Made by a program: the position numbers and the translations under genes. A model generated the notes under the pieces. That model ran no database searches. It was not told the origin of the DNA and saw only the letters and a program-made list of their open reading frames with translations. From NCBI GenBank assembly GCA_000497125.2, contig CM035323.1:442001-506000 (forward strand): a stretch of 64,000 bases of DNA, read 5' to 3'. Positions 21,401-33,452 of the stretch are shown piece by piece. The stretch is from Spironucleus salmonicida. Taxonomy: Eukaryota > Fornicata > Diplomonadida > Hexamitidae. Each line of letters starts with the position of its first letter. Position 1 is the first letter of the stretch.

Positions 21401-24400
21401 GAGATAAATTATATAATTTGAAAAATGAGAATTAGTTTTAGACATAACATAACATTGTGAAAGAAAAGTTTTGTTGCACAGGAATGGGAGTCGATTTTAC
21501 AGATTTTTTGTTCTTAATTGATTATGATACTGGTGTTCTAATGTAATTTGTAATGTTGCATTAAGCAACAGTGTTGGAAAAAGATAATGAACGGGACGTT
21601 TATTACAACTGTTTGGTTGCTATTAAAAATTTAATTGCGATTCCAACATTTTTAAATATTATTCCTAAACATCAGGTAAATAAGCATTTAATATTTCATT
21701 ACTTGTCTTTTTTAAAATTCTATAATTAGAGTTTAGAGTTTATGAATAAAAAGTTTAAAGTATCTAGTTTTTAGCTCGCCGAAGTCCATTTATAGGTGTT
21801 AATTGAATTTGCTAATTCAAATGATGCTGCAATAAGATAGCATATATTAATTATTAAAATTATTGACTTTTTGGCTTAATAAATATAGTATGAAAGCCTT
21901 ACTGAAGCTGAGCGAGCTTCTAACAAATAATAAAGAACTAGCTTATTGCCTACTTATAGAGCGAACATTGGTGATTCTACAAACTCAGATTTAGATTTTG
22001 GAATGGATTCAGATATTGAAGATAAAAAAGCGGAAGAAAAACCGGCATTAACATAATTATCGTTAAATTTCTTAAGCATTCCTGCTTAAGGAAAAGAAAT
22101 TCCAACCGAAGATACAAAACCTAAAATATCTTTATAGTTACCATAAAAACTATAGCTTTTAGGCACTGATGGCTCAAAGGATAGTGGATTACTTATGAAT
22201 TTACCTTCATTAGCAGAAAAAGGTAAGATAACATCTAAATTGAATTTAAAGTTGCCGAATTTCAGTCTTACATCTGACAAATAAAATACTAAATCGGTCG
22301 ATGAATAATCATCATTTTAAAACAGTGACACCTAGCCTAAGATGTCACCTTTCAAAATGACATTAGCTCTTCCAGGTCAAAGCTCTGATAAAACTGAAGA
22401 TCCAGTAGTTTATAGTAATTTGAAAAATAATTAACTAAATGATGATATTGAGTCAGATTCTGATGGATGGGGTGATACAGCAACGCGTTTAAACATAGAT
22501 ATCGGTTAAAAAGACTCAAAGGAATATTCTCCACAATAGGTCACTAATTTTGACGATTTTAGCGATTCGGACGACATTCCATTATCACAACCTATTAAAA
22601 AGATGGGTTTTAACATTAATTTAAATTTAGGCAGTGTAGCTCCAAAAGAGTCTGAAAAAGTTGTTGTTCCAACGATAGTGTTATAATAAGCTGATCTTAA
22701 TCTCAAGATGCATTTAGTATTGGCTAAGCAATCTGGTAGATAAAATCTAGGTAAAGAAGTTGTAGTATAAGAAGAGGTTTTAGATGAAAAGGATGTATCA
22801 AATAAATCAGATTCATTTGAGTTTGAGGAATTAGTTAAAGTTGATAATAAGGACATTAATGATTTAGACTAAGAAACAGAAGTCCCTCTGATACCAATTT
22901 ATTATGATGACAGTTTACACTTTACTGTAATTAAATTTATACTCATTCTTATTACAAACCCTAAAACTGGAGGTCTTGATTGCAATTATGTCACACAATT
23001 TCCAAGTAATAATGGTATGGTAAACATTCCAGTTATATTGCACAATCACTTAAATAATGATCGAAACACTAAGATTGTTAAATAACTGATCAAAGAATAA
23101 TTTGGTATGAGCTAAAGACGACTTTTACGTCTTCTTTGTTTTTCATAGTTTAATTCTGAATATTATGATACTACCAAGTATAAATTATTGGCAAAAGGAG
23201 CTTACGGGGAAGTCTATTCTGGTAATGTTAATATTACAAAGAACGAACGTTAGTAGAAAAATGCGGTGCCTGTGGCTGTTAAGTTATAAAAACTTAGTAA
23301 TGGGCTACATGAACGATGTGTTTTGCATGACCTTTTCTAAGAAATAACTGTACTCGAAAATATTTAATCAGACCCAAATTTCTGTTAGCTTTATGACTAT
23401 GGAGTTACACCATAAGGTTATATTATTATTATGTAACGATATTATACATCCTTTAAAAATTTTAGAGAGTAATTGTTTGCGCATTCTGATTAGAAGCTAA
23501 GATATTAAAATCCAAAGAAAATGATTGAGTATGGCCATGAAACTAGTATGATGACTTATATTAGACTACTGCTATTAACATACTTAAAATTTATAGAGCA
23601 GTTAGACTTACTGCATCAAAAATATTACACAATTCATTTCGATTTGAAATGTGATAATATTTTCATTAATCCTGCATCCTTCAAGTGGTTAACTATGAAG
23701 TCAACTCCAGATCTCAATAACAATGGAATTTTCTAGCATGAAATTATGACTAAACATTTAAAGGCTAAACTGACTTCACAATTGCCTTATAACTTATAAA
23801 TTGCAGATTTTGGCGAATCTCACATGTTCTCTTGTCAAGAAGACGAAAATTCTATGCTTTCAAAAGGCACCGAGTTTAATAAATCGCCTGAAATGCTGGT
23901 TGCGACGAATCAATAATTTGCGAAATCATTCAACAGAAGACGTTAAAAGGGTGCTGGAAAACCATCTGATATCTGGTCAGCAGCATGTACTTTATTCGAA
24001 ATTTTGACAAACGACTATCTATTTTACGATAATGATTGGATTAGATTTTTCCTGAGAATCACGAGTTAGTAGTCCTAAACTGCCGAGTATGGAAAGGATT
24101 CATTTACATTCAGCAATGTACCACATTTCGCATAGTTAGTCCGCGGAGTGAAGTTGTCGCCTGAAAAGTAAGCCATGTTAGGTAATTGTAGGCCTATTAT
24201 TGATTTATTAGAGTTTTAACTCGTTTAGGACCCAACAAAAAGGCCATCTATATCACAAATAAAATAAATGGTAAATCATGTTCTCACCGTATATTTCCCA
24301 TCGTAATACTAATTTAATGCAGAGAAATACGCTAGTTCAAAAAAACCTGAACCCGCGCATCCAGGAAATGCTTTTAACCCTAATGCATGGTAATATTCCT

Positions 24401-25584
24401 TAATGGCTGCTTAATAAGATCTTATGGGCAACCCAAACGAAATTCTTGCCCCTAAAGTAAGTATTATTTGCAAAGATGATAAAATTACGGGAACGAAACT
24501 GACATAAGCGAAACCTCTATCTTTAGCGTATGCAAGTGACCTTCTACTCAATAATCAAATTTTATTAGGTGGACTAAAAGACGTTTAAAATGCCAAATAT
24601 ATGAACACCACAAACGTATCAACAGTTATTGATTGCACGATCCAACAAGTGGATGCAAGAATCACTACAATTTCCCATGTTTATCGACCATCAGTCAAGT
24701 TATTCAAAATATACAAGGGTCAAGACATTGATAAATTGAGCTTCAAGGATTTTATTATATCATTAGAAGAAGTTTTTGATGTCGTACGCTGTGCGTTGGT
24801 TAAAAATGCTGCTGTTATGATCGTCGATGAGACTGGATTCAATTTCTCCTCCTGCATCGCTGTAGCTTGCTTAATGGAGTTTGAAGATTTATACCTGTAC
24901 CAGGCCGTTATCTACCTGAAAAGGATCCGTCCTGCCGTGTTGTTGTAACAGAAATTCCTCGATTTCCTTTAGATTTGGCACGATAACCGAACGAAAATTG
25001 GGGTTAAAATGATGTCCATGTTCTCTTCGTAAACAATCAACAAATAGATCAATCTGGAGGCACCGGAAAACTACCAACTGGCCACATAGCGCGTCGCGGA
25101 AGCGAACTACCGTTGTATGTGCGGGAAGGTGTTTTTCGTCTAAAAAATGTTCACAAGTACATCATATGTGCTGTGTAACTGCGTGGCATCTAAACCGTAT
25201 AACTACACAGTTTCGGTGAATAACCAGGCAATTTCGTGCCCCAGCACATCCTGCAGGACGCTGCAGAATTACTTCGTTTCGCTTTATGGACTGAACACGC
25301 CGAAAATGCTCTACTGCTATGGTAAGAACGAAGACTTCATCAGCAACTGGCCAAGGGCCACGATGCTCACAGACGCGGTACCGAACTTCGAGCAAGCTGA
25401 GAACGCGCAGATCCAGTTCCGGGGTGTGGACAACATGAGGGCTCCGCTGTACCGGATGTAGAAGAAGGATGGTTGGAGCCTGTTTATCTGCAAGATTTGT
25501 GGGTCGCCGACACATTTCATCAAGGTGGACCAGAAGGAACAGGACCGCCAGATAGCCGTGATCTGCAACATCAGCAACAAGTGA
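18439..25584 (+). CDS. Giant protein kinase fused to a dead dual-specificity phosphatase domain and Cys-rich tail, 2381 aa
   Basis: A single frame of 2,382 codons without TGA. Residues 1-170 are helical, 170-430 acidic and Gln-rich. About 430-1150 look like an ARM/HEAT-type helical region, and 1160-1540 are Ser/Asp-rich and disordered. From ~1580 there is a protein kinase: GAYGEVY loop, VAVKL lysine, HFDLKCDN catalytic loop (Phe in place of Arg in HRD), ADFGES, and KSPE for APE. At ~2030-2180 is a dual-specificity-phosphatase fold (LNNQILLGGLKD ... KNAAVMIVDETGF ... YLKRIRPAVLL) whose HCxxGxxR is replaced by DETGFNF, so it is catalytically dead. The tail carries CMCG, CNC and CKICG, recalling the YVH1/DUSP12 zinc-binding end. 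It may act as a signalling scaffold kinase; the family is not known to me. Confidence 0.9.
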
Positions 25585-25643
25585 GAATTGGCATTTTGCT
25601 TTTAACCCACCTCTCGACTGTGCCGGGCATGCAGTGTACTCTT

Positions 25644-26186
25644 CTTCTGCTGCTGCTTGAGCTAAGCCATCTTGGCCTCAAGTGTGCCGGCGGCGATGTC
25701 GATGCAGATGTTGCGGGCGGGCTTGAGGACGGACTTGCTGAGCAGGTCCTTCTCCATCGCGAGGCTGGCGGTGGGGCCCACGCGGACGTCGGGCCGGAAG
25801 CGGGCGAAGTTGGTGACGATGAAGCGCACGAAGAAGGGGCCGTCGAGGGAGAAGAACTCGCGCGTCATGTCCCCAAAGGCGCGCAGGTCCTTGATGCGCT
25901 CCAGCTTGCTCTCGGGCTCGGCGAAGAGGTAGCGCTGCGTGAAGAGGTCCAGGTGGAAGGCGTCTTCCGGCTGCCGAGTCGGGGCGCGCACCTGCTCCTG
26001 GGACGCGTTGGGGAGCGCTCTCCGGGGCTGCAGCGCGGGCAGCGCCTGGAGCGAGAAGGACTGCGCGGTCTGGAGCATGCGCTGCTGCTGCATCACGCGG
26101 TGGGGCGAGCGGAAGCGCTGCGGGCTCAGGGCTGGCAGCGCGGGGGCCTGCAGCTCGACGGAGCGCGCGAGGGGCGAGGACTTCAT
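25644..26186 (-). pseudogene. Truncated copy of the 218-aa protein gene
   Basis: Identical to the intact gene through the LKQQQK codons apart from one amino-acid change (Ile to Met at residue 38), then the duplication ends. The frame beyond reads unrelated sequence (STLHARHSREVG) and continues antisense into the kinase gene without a near TGA. The basic C-terminal helix of the intact protein is missing. A chimeric protein could be made, but a defunct copy is more likely. Confidence 0.75.
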
Positions 26187-26403
26187 TCTGCGCTCCGAGA
26201 CTTATCGCGATTCGGATATTGGGGCAGTCCCGAATACCTCACTGTAGACGTTGCGAGCATCGCTCCCATTGCTCGTGCCGCTCCAGAATGACCACCGCGC
26301 CGGACTGCCTCCAGGTTCCCGGCTGCGGATACTGCGAGCCCGGCAACGCCCTCGCCTGCCAGGGTTGCCTCGCGCCCTTCGTCTTCCTTGACGGCGTATG
26401 CTA
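25644..26403. repeat. Direct repeat copy 2 (760 bp)
   Basis: Copy of 12,003-12,762 in the same orientation, 13.6 kb away. The left breakpoint is 60 bp after the kinase stop, and the right one lies inside the Cys-rich gene, which continues here as an intact gene. Confidence 0.95.
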
Positions 26404-26737
26404 CCCTTCTGGTACATCCTCACTTCCCAACTGCGAGCGCGGCTTCGTAGCCCCGTCCGGAATTTTCTGTGACTGGTGTACCCCTGGATACTACCTGACA
26501 ACCGGAAGAGGATGCGCATGTTGCCCTTCTAATTGTAGACGCTGTGACGCCTCTGGTTGCAGGCGCTGTGAGGATCTCTTCTTCTTCAATGGCAAGCGGT
26601 GTGCACGGTTCTTATTTACAACAGACATCACCGCAACGCATATAGTGTACATAATAGCATGCCTTCTAGTGATAATATACCTCTTCTTCTGGTCTACGTA
26701 TCAGTGGTACTGGAGGGATCGAAGGAAAATAGAGTGA
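26288..26737 (+). CDS. Small Cys-rich membrane protein, 149 aa
   Basis: ATG 26288 to GAG-TGA 26737. About 100 residues hold 21 Cys, largely as CxxC pairs (CGYC, CQGC, CDWC, CACC, CRRC), followed by one TM (IVYIIACLLVIIYLFFW) and a short basic tail ending RDRRKIE. This layout matches the Cys-rich membrane proteins of diplomonads (Giardia HCMP/VSP-like; Spironucleus CRMPs). The protein is very short and has no recognisable N-terminal signal peptide, so the TM may act as the targeting signal. A truncated sibling lies at 12,647. Confidence 0.85.
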   Translation: MTTAPDCLQVPGCGYCEPGNALACQGCLAPFVFLDGVCYPSGTSSLPNCERGFVAPSGIFCDWCTPGYYLTTGRGCACCPSNCRRCDASGCRRCEDLFFFNGKRCARFLFTTDITATHIVYIIACLLVIIYLFFWSTYQWYWRDRRKIE

Positions 26738-27143
26738 GTCAAAAAGTCTCGATCGACTCCTATCATTTACAATTTAATCAGACACTTGCGTTTAATTATT
26801 AATCATTCCCCTTTATAAATAATGATATTTCATATTGATAATCTAGGTATCCTTTAATCTGAGAATCTAGCACAAGTATTCAAGCTAATTATATAAATAA
26901 TAAGACTATTTATTATAAATATTTGACTAACTTTGTTACCACATATATAATTAAATAATTTTACATTCTGAAAAAATTATAACATATATCTAATTTTCAT
27001 TATTACTTATGTTTATTAATAACTCTAACTTTAAATACAAAATAAAATGATATTTGATACATTAATATATATTTATTTAGTATAATATAATTTTCACTTC
27101 TCTAAAATTGATGACGTCTCAATAATAAGACGAGCCCAGCAAT
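26738..27143. other. AT-rich intergenic region
   Basis: About 400 bases of AT-rich sequence between the Cys-rich gene and the J-like gene. No reading frame or RNA gene is supported. Confidence 0.6.
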
Positions 27144-27983
27144 ATGTCTGAAATGGAATACGTTCCAGTCAACTATTTCAGATTACCAACCTACAAATAT
27201 TCTTAATAAGCAAAAGATTAGAACTTATTATTCTAAGTTGGTGAGGAAGCTTCTGATGAATTAATCGGCTATATATAAACGCCTTTATTAGTCAAACCAA
27301 TTTCCTACGATTCAGAAGCATACCCTAGAATTCATATCAATTAAATATCAGAATACAAACATCCTCTTCCCCCAATTTTTATTTTAACCAAAGTAGAGGA
27401 TATTTAAGAGCTCATCAATGCCACCAAAATACCTATTGAACCTATAACAGGATTTGCCACAAGCACTTTTGCTAGTGGGCATGATGTTCTATTCTTGCCC
27501 ACTGGAGTGGCATACAAAGTTGCAAAGGGCGAGACCAAGCTACCTGCAAGTGTTACTTAAGGCCATAAACCGACCACCAATCAAGTTAAAAAAGAGCAGG
27601 ACAAACCAGCCGAGGTTTAAATTCCCAAAATTCCAGTCAAGTATATCTTATTATCAATTATTATCTTCGCTCTTGCAATTTATTTTGCATTTAAATAATC
27701 AGAAAGTCATATTTTCTCCGGTGATAACAAGAGCTTGATTCAGAGAGCTTCCATTTTAGAGCAGCTTTCTTTAAAAGCCAATGCGACAGACGTCGAAATA
27801 AGACAGTAGTACAAAAGCTTGCTGATAAAATATGATATTTCTCTCAATCCGACATGTCAGTGGTGCCCAGCACGTTTAGAATAGGTTCAAGCAGCTTACA
27901 AGTAGCTAAATTTAGAGGAAGTAGTAATTCCGACCTCGTGGGATAAAGGTACAGATGGCGTCGTGAAAGGAAACTTTAAGTGA
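27144..27983 (+). CDS. Membrane J-like protein lacking HPD, 279 aa
   Basis: Starts MSEMEYVPVNYFRLPTYKYS and ends AAG-TGA. One TM (residues ~168-185, YILLSIIIFALAIYFAF) is followed by a C-terminal J-like domain (ILEQLSLKANATDVEIRQQY) in which the HPD loop reads YDIS. The tail IPTSWDKGTDGVVKGN is shared with the J-protein at 32,468-33,379 (PTSWSKGDDGVVKRK), as is the N-terminal YxYSxQAK block, so the two are paralogues. Without HPD it cannot stimulate Hsp70 ATPase in the usual way. It may be a Pam16-like partner or regulator (inference). Confidence 0.88.
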
Positions 27984-28760
27984 TCACATCATTTTTTCTG
28001 CCAACTCGCTCCACAGAACCGACCATTTAGACTTCATTTCAGCCTTCTCCTTCCACCAAGCTGACTTTTCCTTTTCGTAAATCTCTTTTATTAACTATAG
28101 CTATTAGCTCTAATCGTCTAGTTAACTCCTTAAACTCTAAACTTCAGCCTTTTCATGTGCTGCCTCTTCTTCTAGTAACGTCAAAACCTGGCTAACTGCA
28201 AAAGGAAGCTCCGATTTCGCAGTTTACAAAAATATTTGATTTGAAATTTGACTTTCCACTTCTTTTTCCATTTATTTTTATTATTAAACTAAGCGCTAAA
28301 GAGCAATATTCTAGGACTAAACAGTGGGCTATTTAACTTCGTTAGATTTGAGTAAGATATTCAGTTTTTCAAGCTCCAAATTTTGGCTCTCCAAAACTTG
28401 AACCCTAATGTTCAAATTTTTGTTAATCGCGAGAATCTCATTTTCACGCTTAGCGTTATCTTCTTTGATCCTCTAAAACTCTTCCTAAAAATCGTTTTTT
28501 GGAGTCTTGATCTGGTCTGAAATGATTGCTCGATGAAACTTCGCAGTCTGAACCATTAGAGACGAAATCTCTGCTGAAACTGCATGAAATGCTTCCTGGG
28601 CCGGCAGCTTCTGCTCAGAGTCTAAAACGGACCATAGGACGTCTTTGGTCTGTTCCAGTTGGGCTTATATTTATTTTAAAATTTGAGGAAGTTGTATACT
28701 GTTGATGTTAGTGGGTGGGATTGAATATCCGTATTTTTCCAGTTTTTACAGTTGGTCCAT
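27984..28760 (-). CDS. Coiled-coil protein, 258 aa
   Basis: The minus frame from ATG at 28760 (MDQLQKLEKYGYSIPPTNIN) to TGA 27984-27986 abuts the opposing stop with no base between. Residues ~90-245 are a coiled coil rich in E, K, Q and L. The N-terminal part has helix-breaking prolines and a small helical domain. No motif identifies it. The YSIPPTNI opening followed by coils is reminiscent of spindle or flagellar proteins, but I do not assign one. Confidence 0.82.
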
Positions 28761-28925
28761 AATTAAATGAAAGGTGAAATTATAGGATTAGATAATAATA
28801 ATAATTATTATTATACATCTAAGGAAGGGGAAATTTTAATGAATTTTATTCATATAATAAATTAAATGGTTATATATTATATTCTAGTTTATTAATATGT
28901 TTGAGTTATTAATAACATAAAATAT

Positions 28926-29342
28926 TCACTTTCTAAATAATTTTTCATTATACTTGCTAATTTTTTCAATTATCTTATTTTTAGACTACATTTCATTACT
29001 CAACTTTAGCCTTTTTCTCAAAATAAGAGTAAAAATTTGTTGTCTTAAATTTGTACCCTTAGAACACTAAACTAATGTTTCTAAATTAACATTCGACTGG
29101 CAGAAGCTCTTGAAATCTATATCACTGTAATTTTTTGTATCAGCATAATCCTAGAAATCTGGAAGCATAACAAGTTGTTGGTGACCATTTGATTAAATAA
29201 ATTAAATTGTTGCACTATGTGATAACTTTAAAATGTATCGAATAACGTCTTAAATAGTAGTTTCTACTGACTAGTTAGACCGTTTAAAACTCAGGATGCA
29301 GATTGCTACAGAGACAGAAAATTGTGTTATATTAACATCCAT
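28926..29342 (-). CDS. Unknown small protein, 138 aa
   Basis: ATG at 29342 to AAG-TGA 28926-28928. A first helical domain (MDVNITQFSVSVAICILSFK) is followed by a Lys-rich C-terminus (KRLKLSNEMQSKNKIIEKIS). It is AT-rich throughout. Length and an even amino-acid mix support coding. No family recognised. Confidence 0.65.
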
Positions 29343-29463
29343 CTGCGAAGGTGGAGAGAAATAAATGGAAATATTATTATAAGTATAAATAATTTATAAT
29401 AATTATATTGTTAGTTATTAGTATAATTATACCCTAATATAATTAATACTTAAGAAAAACAAA

Positions 29464-30801
29464 ATGAACCCATAAAAAATGTTCCGCAGGCGAAAAATAG
29501 AAGGATTAGGATTCTAACTTACGCCAAACGATCCATTACTTGTATTAAATTAGTAGAAACCTAGCTCTTCTACTTAAGGTATTTATAAACTTAAGGATAA
29601 TAATTTTGAGCTAAACTCTAAGCAGTATAACATGTTAAAACAGTAAAATATATAACTTTAACATTAATATTCAATTTAGACACACTAAATAGAATCAATG
29701 AGACTAGAAATAGATCAAATTCAAAAGAATACAATAGACATATTCAAGTATGAGCAACTTCAAAAAGAACTATTTTAACACTAAATTTATCTTAAAAATC
29801 TATAAGAAAAGATACAAGAACTATAGTCTGAAAATTCACATCTGATATCTAGCTCAGCAGACTCTATTTTGAAAAATTAACTTAGGTAAACAATTTAGGA
29901 TATGCATTCAGTACAGTACAAATATGACTAATTATAAACTAACTCTGAATAGTAATAATTAATATTAAGGGATAAATTATGTGATTTGGAGAAAACATAT
30001 TGCGAAACTAAATTTGACCTGGAGAATTAAGTTTTTAAGCTTAAAGATGGTTAAATGAAAATATTCAAAGAGTGTGAAACTTAAGTCAAAGACTCACGTA
30101 TCTAAATTAAAGATATCGAAGAGTAATATCTTTAAATGAAAGAAAAAACCATATAACAATAAATTTAACTCAATTAAATACCTGTTTTATAAGACTAGAT
30201 TGATTAAGAGAGAAAACGTTAGTTAACTAAAGAAAATGAGTTTTATTTACTAGAAAAAGAGTATTAAGAATAATTATAGTAACTATAGTTATTGATTCCT
30301 GCTAAAAAGGTATCACGATTTTCATTTCTTGCACCATAAATAATATAAATAAGCGAAGACTTTAACGATTTGAAGTATTCACTTTTAAATGCCAAAAAAT
30401 GTCTATAAATAAAAATAAATATGAACACCTATTTACATTAGATTACCACCGTATCCTATTATGTTTACACTAAACATAGATCTAGCTCACCTGAAGTTTA
30501 TAAACCATAACTTGCGTAAAAAGATTAACAATCAAAACAGGCGTAAATAGATGTCTTGAAAAATCTTAATGCTGAACTTTAACATGATTACTAATAGGTA
30601 TTGAAAGAAAAGATCACATTAGATTTAGAGGTTTAGAAATTAAGAAAGTTATAATCCCGTGTTGAACAAGAAAATATTTATGAGAAAATTGAGGATCTTT
30701 AAAGAGATAATGAGATGTAAAAGAGTGTGATAAGTGACCTTTAACACAGTAGGCTCATAGATTAGGAGATTATAGACAAAATTAAACGAAAAAGTAAATG
30801 A
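29464..30801 (+). CDS. Coiled-coil protein, 445 aa
   Basis: ATG 29464 to TGA 30799-30801 with very many TAA/TAG Gln codons. The N-terminal ~50 residues are polar, and residues ~60-440 form an almost uninterrupted coiled coil (QIQKNTIDIFKYEQLQKELF). The middle break near residue 280 contains PAKKVSRFSFLAPQ. No enzymatic domain. Likely a structural protein of the cytoskeleton or flagella (composition only). It precedes the Hsp70 gene by 73 bp. Confidence 0.85.
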
Positions 30802-30874
30802 GTTTATTGTATTTAATTTTATATATTACTATACATATATTATGGTTTGTATATATTGTATATTTTCTTTTTAA

Positions 30875-32458
30875 ATGTACGGTATTGATCTAGGAACATC
30901 TAACTCGTGCGTGGCAACACTTAAAAATTAATAGACATTAATGGTTAAAAATGCATTAAATTAAGTTATTACCCCATCAATAATCGCATATACATAGAAA
31001 GGGATGCTATTCGGTTAAGAAGCCAAAAATTAGTTGATGATTAATCCAGGAAATACTATATACTCGACCAAAAGACTAATTGGTAGAAGATTTGAAGATT
31101 TTGAGGTCTAAAACTAAATTAAAGAAGCAACATATAGTATAATAAATTAGGGAAATAACCCAGTAATTAAAACATCTCTTTCACCATTTTTAACGCCAAC
31201 AACCGTGGCTTCTGAATTTTTATAGCATCTTACGAAAGACTTGCCATCAAAAGATGTTGTTATCACAGTCCCTGCTTATTTTAACAATTCTCAGAAAGAG
31301 CAAACTGCAAAGGCGGCAGAGCTAGCTAATCTCAAGGTTATCCGCCTCTTAGCCGAACCTACTGCAGCAGCTCTGGCATATAATGCTAAAAATTCTTCCA
31401 AAAAAGACGAAATCCTTCTGATTGTTGATCTTGGTGCTGGTACATTTGACGTATCTATTCTAGAAAAATCAGGTGATATATATTCAGTAATAGCATCATC
31501 TGGGAATAATTTCTTCGGTGGTGATGATTATACTAGTAAAATTTTTAGTGATTTTACCAAAAATAAGATACTGAGTCCGGAGCAAAAAGCAGATTTTTTT
31601 TAAATTTCAGAGCTCTGTAAGCACTAACTCTCCTCATAGAACAGTTTCTCGCACCCATTGGCGTCGATGACACGAACTCACTATGAATCACTCATTGCTG
31701 GACTGGATGACTAGTTGAAGTAACCGCTCTTACAAGCGATTTCAGACGCTAATATCAACAGCTCGAAAATAAGCAAAATACTTCTCGTAGGCGGCTAAAC
31801 TCGTTAACCTTCTGTCTAGAAGTATGTTGAAAAACTTCTTGGTAAACGCCCACTATCAATTTTGGACCCAGATCTTTGTGTAGCCTAAGGAGCAGCAATC
31901 TAGGGAGGAATAATTGCAAAAACGATAAATTCAGTACTTTTAGTGGATGTAGCTCCACTTTCTCTAGGGATTGAGACATTAGGTGGTAGTTTTGCTCCTA
32001 TTATTCCTAGAAACGCTCCGATTCCAGTACGCCAAACTTAGGTTTTCACAACGACACAGAATGACTAAGAAGAGGTTGTTATCAACGTTTATTAGGGAGA
32101 AAGATAGCTGGCCAGCTAGAACCATTTACTAGGAAGCTTTGCTCTCAAAAATATAAAGAAAGGTCTCAAAGGCTCAGCGCGAGTAGAAGTATGTTTTGAA
32201 GTAGATAAGAATGGGCTGGTAAAGGTAAGTGCTAAGGATTTAGAAACTGGAAGCAATCAGAATATTGAGATTACGGGTGGAATTTCCGGTGAAATTAAAG
32301 AAGTCTCACAGGAGGAAAAATAAAGAGATCGTGAGATTCTAGATAGAGAGACTCTGAAGCGTGAGATAAAGGAGCTTGGAGGAGAATTTGATGATTCTGA
32401 AAGTATAGTTAAATTACGTTAAATCGTTGAGAAGTTAAAGAGACGTAGTAAAAAGTGA
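30875..32458 (+). CDS. Hsp70 of bacterial/mitochondrial type, lid-less, 527 aa
   Basis: Starts [16 protein letters not shown], directly on the ATPase domain, with no targeting peptide. ATPase landmarks: [67 protein letters not shown]. The substrate-binding beta domain follows ([33 protein letters not shown]). The chain stops soon after, so the helical lid is reduced to ~70 residues and there is no EEVD or [11 protein letters not shown] and RLIGRRF are DnaK/mtHsp70 features, suggesting a mitosome/hydrogenosome chaperone. The region around residue 250 is also shortened. The neighbouring membrane J-protein genes may encode its partners. Confidence 0.92.
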
Positions 32459-32467
32459 AGTATTTAT

Positions 32468-33379
32468 TCATTTTCTTTTGACGACTCCATCATCACCTTT
32501 GGACCAGGATGTTGGTATCTCAAAATCGCCCGGAAGAAGCTTCTTATAAGCAGCAGTAATTTAGTCAAATTTTTCAGCACAATCTTCACAGCCGCTATTT
32601 CTATCTGGATGATATTACTAAGCTAATTTTTTGTATCGGTTCTTGATTTCCTAATTCGATTATTTTCCCTCTAATTCAAGAATTTATAGGAGTTTTTACC
32701 TGTTGATTAGTTTATTTTCAGAACTATACACGTGTCCAGATGATGAAGCAAAAGCAAAACAGAATATAGCAGCAGAAATAATAACTAAGGACAAGATTAA
32801 CCATTTTGGTATTCTTGGGTGAGATTTTGGTTATTCTTTAGGGAAATTTTGTTACAAAGCCTTTTAAGATACCTATTTAAGTGATTTTTGATCTTTTTAA
32901 GCAGCAATCAACTTACCATCTGGTAAGAACCAAAGATTCATATTGTTTTTGAATATTTAGGAAGCAGATTCAAAAATTTAGTCCCTGCTCAATTTTAACA
33001 TTAAAATCAATGACTCAAGCTCAATTTCGTTCTTAATGATTAAAATTGGTTTGAGTTCACCTTTATAACTTGGAATATCTTTAAACGCTATTTTAGGGTA
33101 TTCCTCTGACTCTAGTGATGGAATATTCAGCTTTAAAGGAGATTATAGATATCCTATAAGATCATCAGATTATTCCTCACTATCGTAATGAAGATTTTGA
33201 CTCTTAGCTTAAGCAGAATACTGATAGGTTGGAGCGCGAAATTGGCCTGCCGGAATTTTAGGTAAAACAGGAACTATTTTTACCTGCTCTTTCTGATCAT
33301 CTTTTGATTAAGGCCCTGTTTTGTCGATTCTAGCAGACGATTTCTTTTGCTTCATTTACTATGCTCTAGTCAACGCCAT
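32468..33379 (-). CDS. Membrane J-domain protein with HPD, 303 aa
   Basis: ATG at 33379 to TGA 32468-32470. Residues 1-190 are a charged domain shared with the paralogue at 27,144. A TM follows (~residues 196-215, WLILSLVIISAAIFCFAFA), then a C-terminal J domain (LLQILELEGKQSNQEIKNRY) with intact HPD (QQYHPDRNSGC) and the tail IPTSWSKGDDGVVKRK. A J domain carried at the end of a single-TM protein places it on the face of an organelle membrane where it can recruit Hsp70. It is tail-to-tail with the Hsp70 gene, 9 bp apart. Confidence 0.9.
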
Positions 33380-33452
33380 TCCACTCTGACTTTAAACAAT
33401 TTACTCTTATTCAATATATAATAATCATATTTATTTTACCACTCCTTTTTAA

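Noticed and set aside
25162-25515. Minus-strand ORF antisense to the kinase tail
   Set aside because: The plus frame continues the kinase protein with Cys pairs and ends AAG-TGA; the antisense is a shadow extended by the truncated repeat copy.
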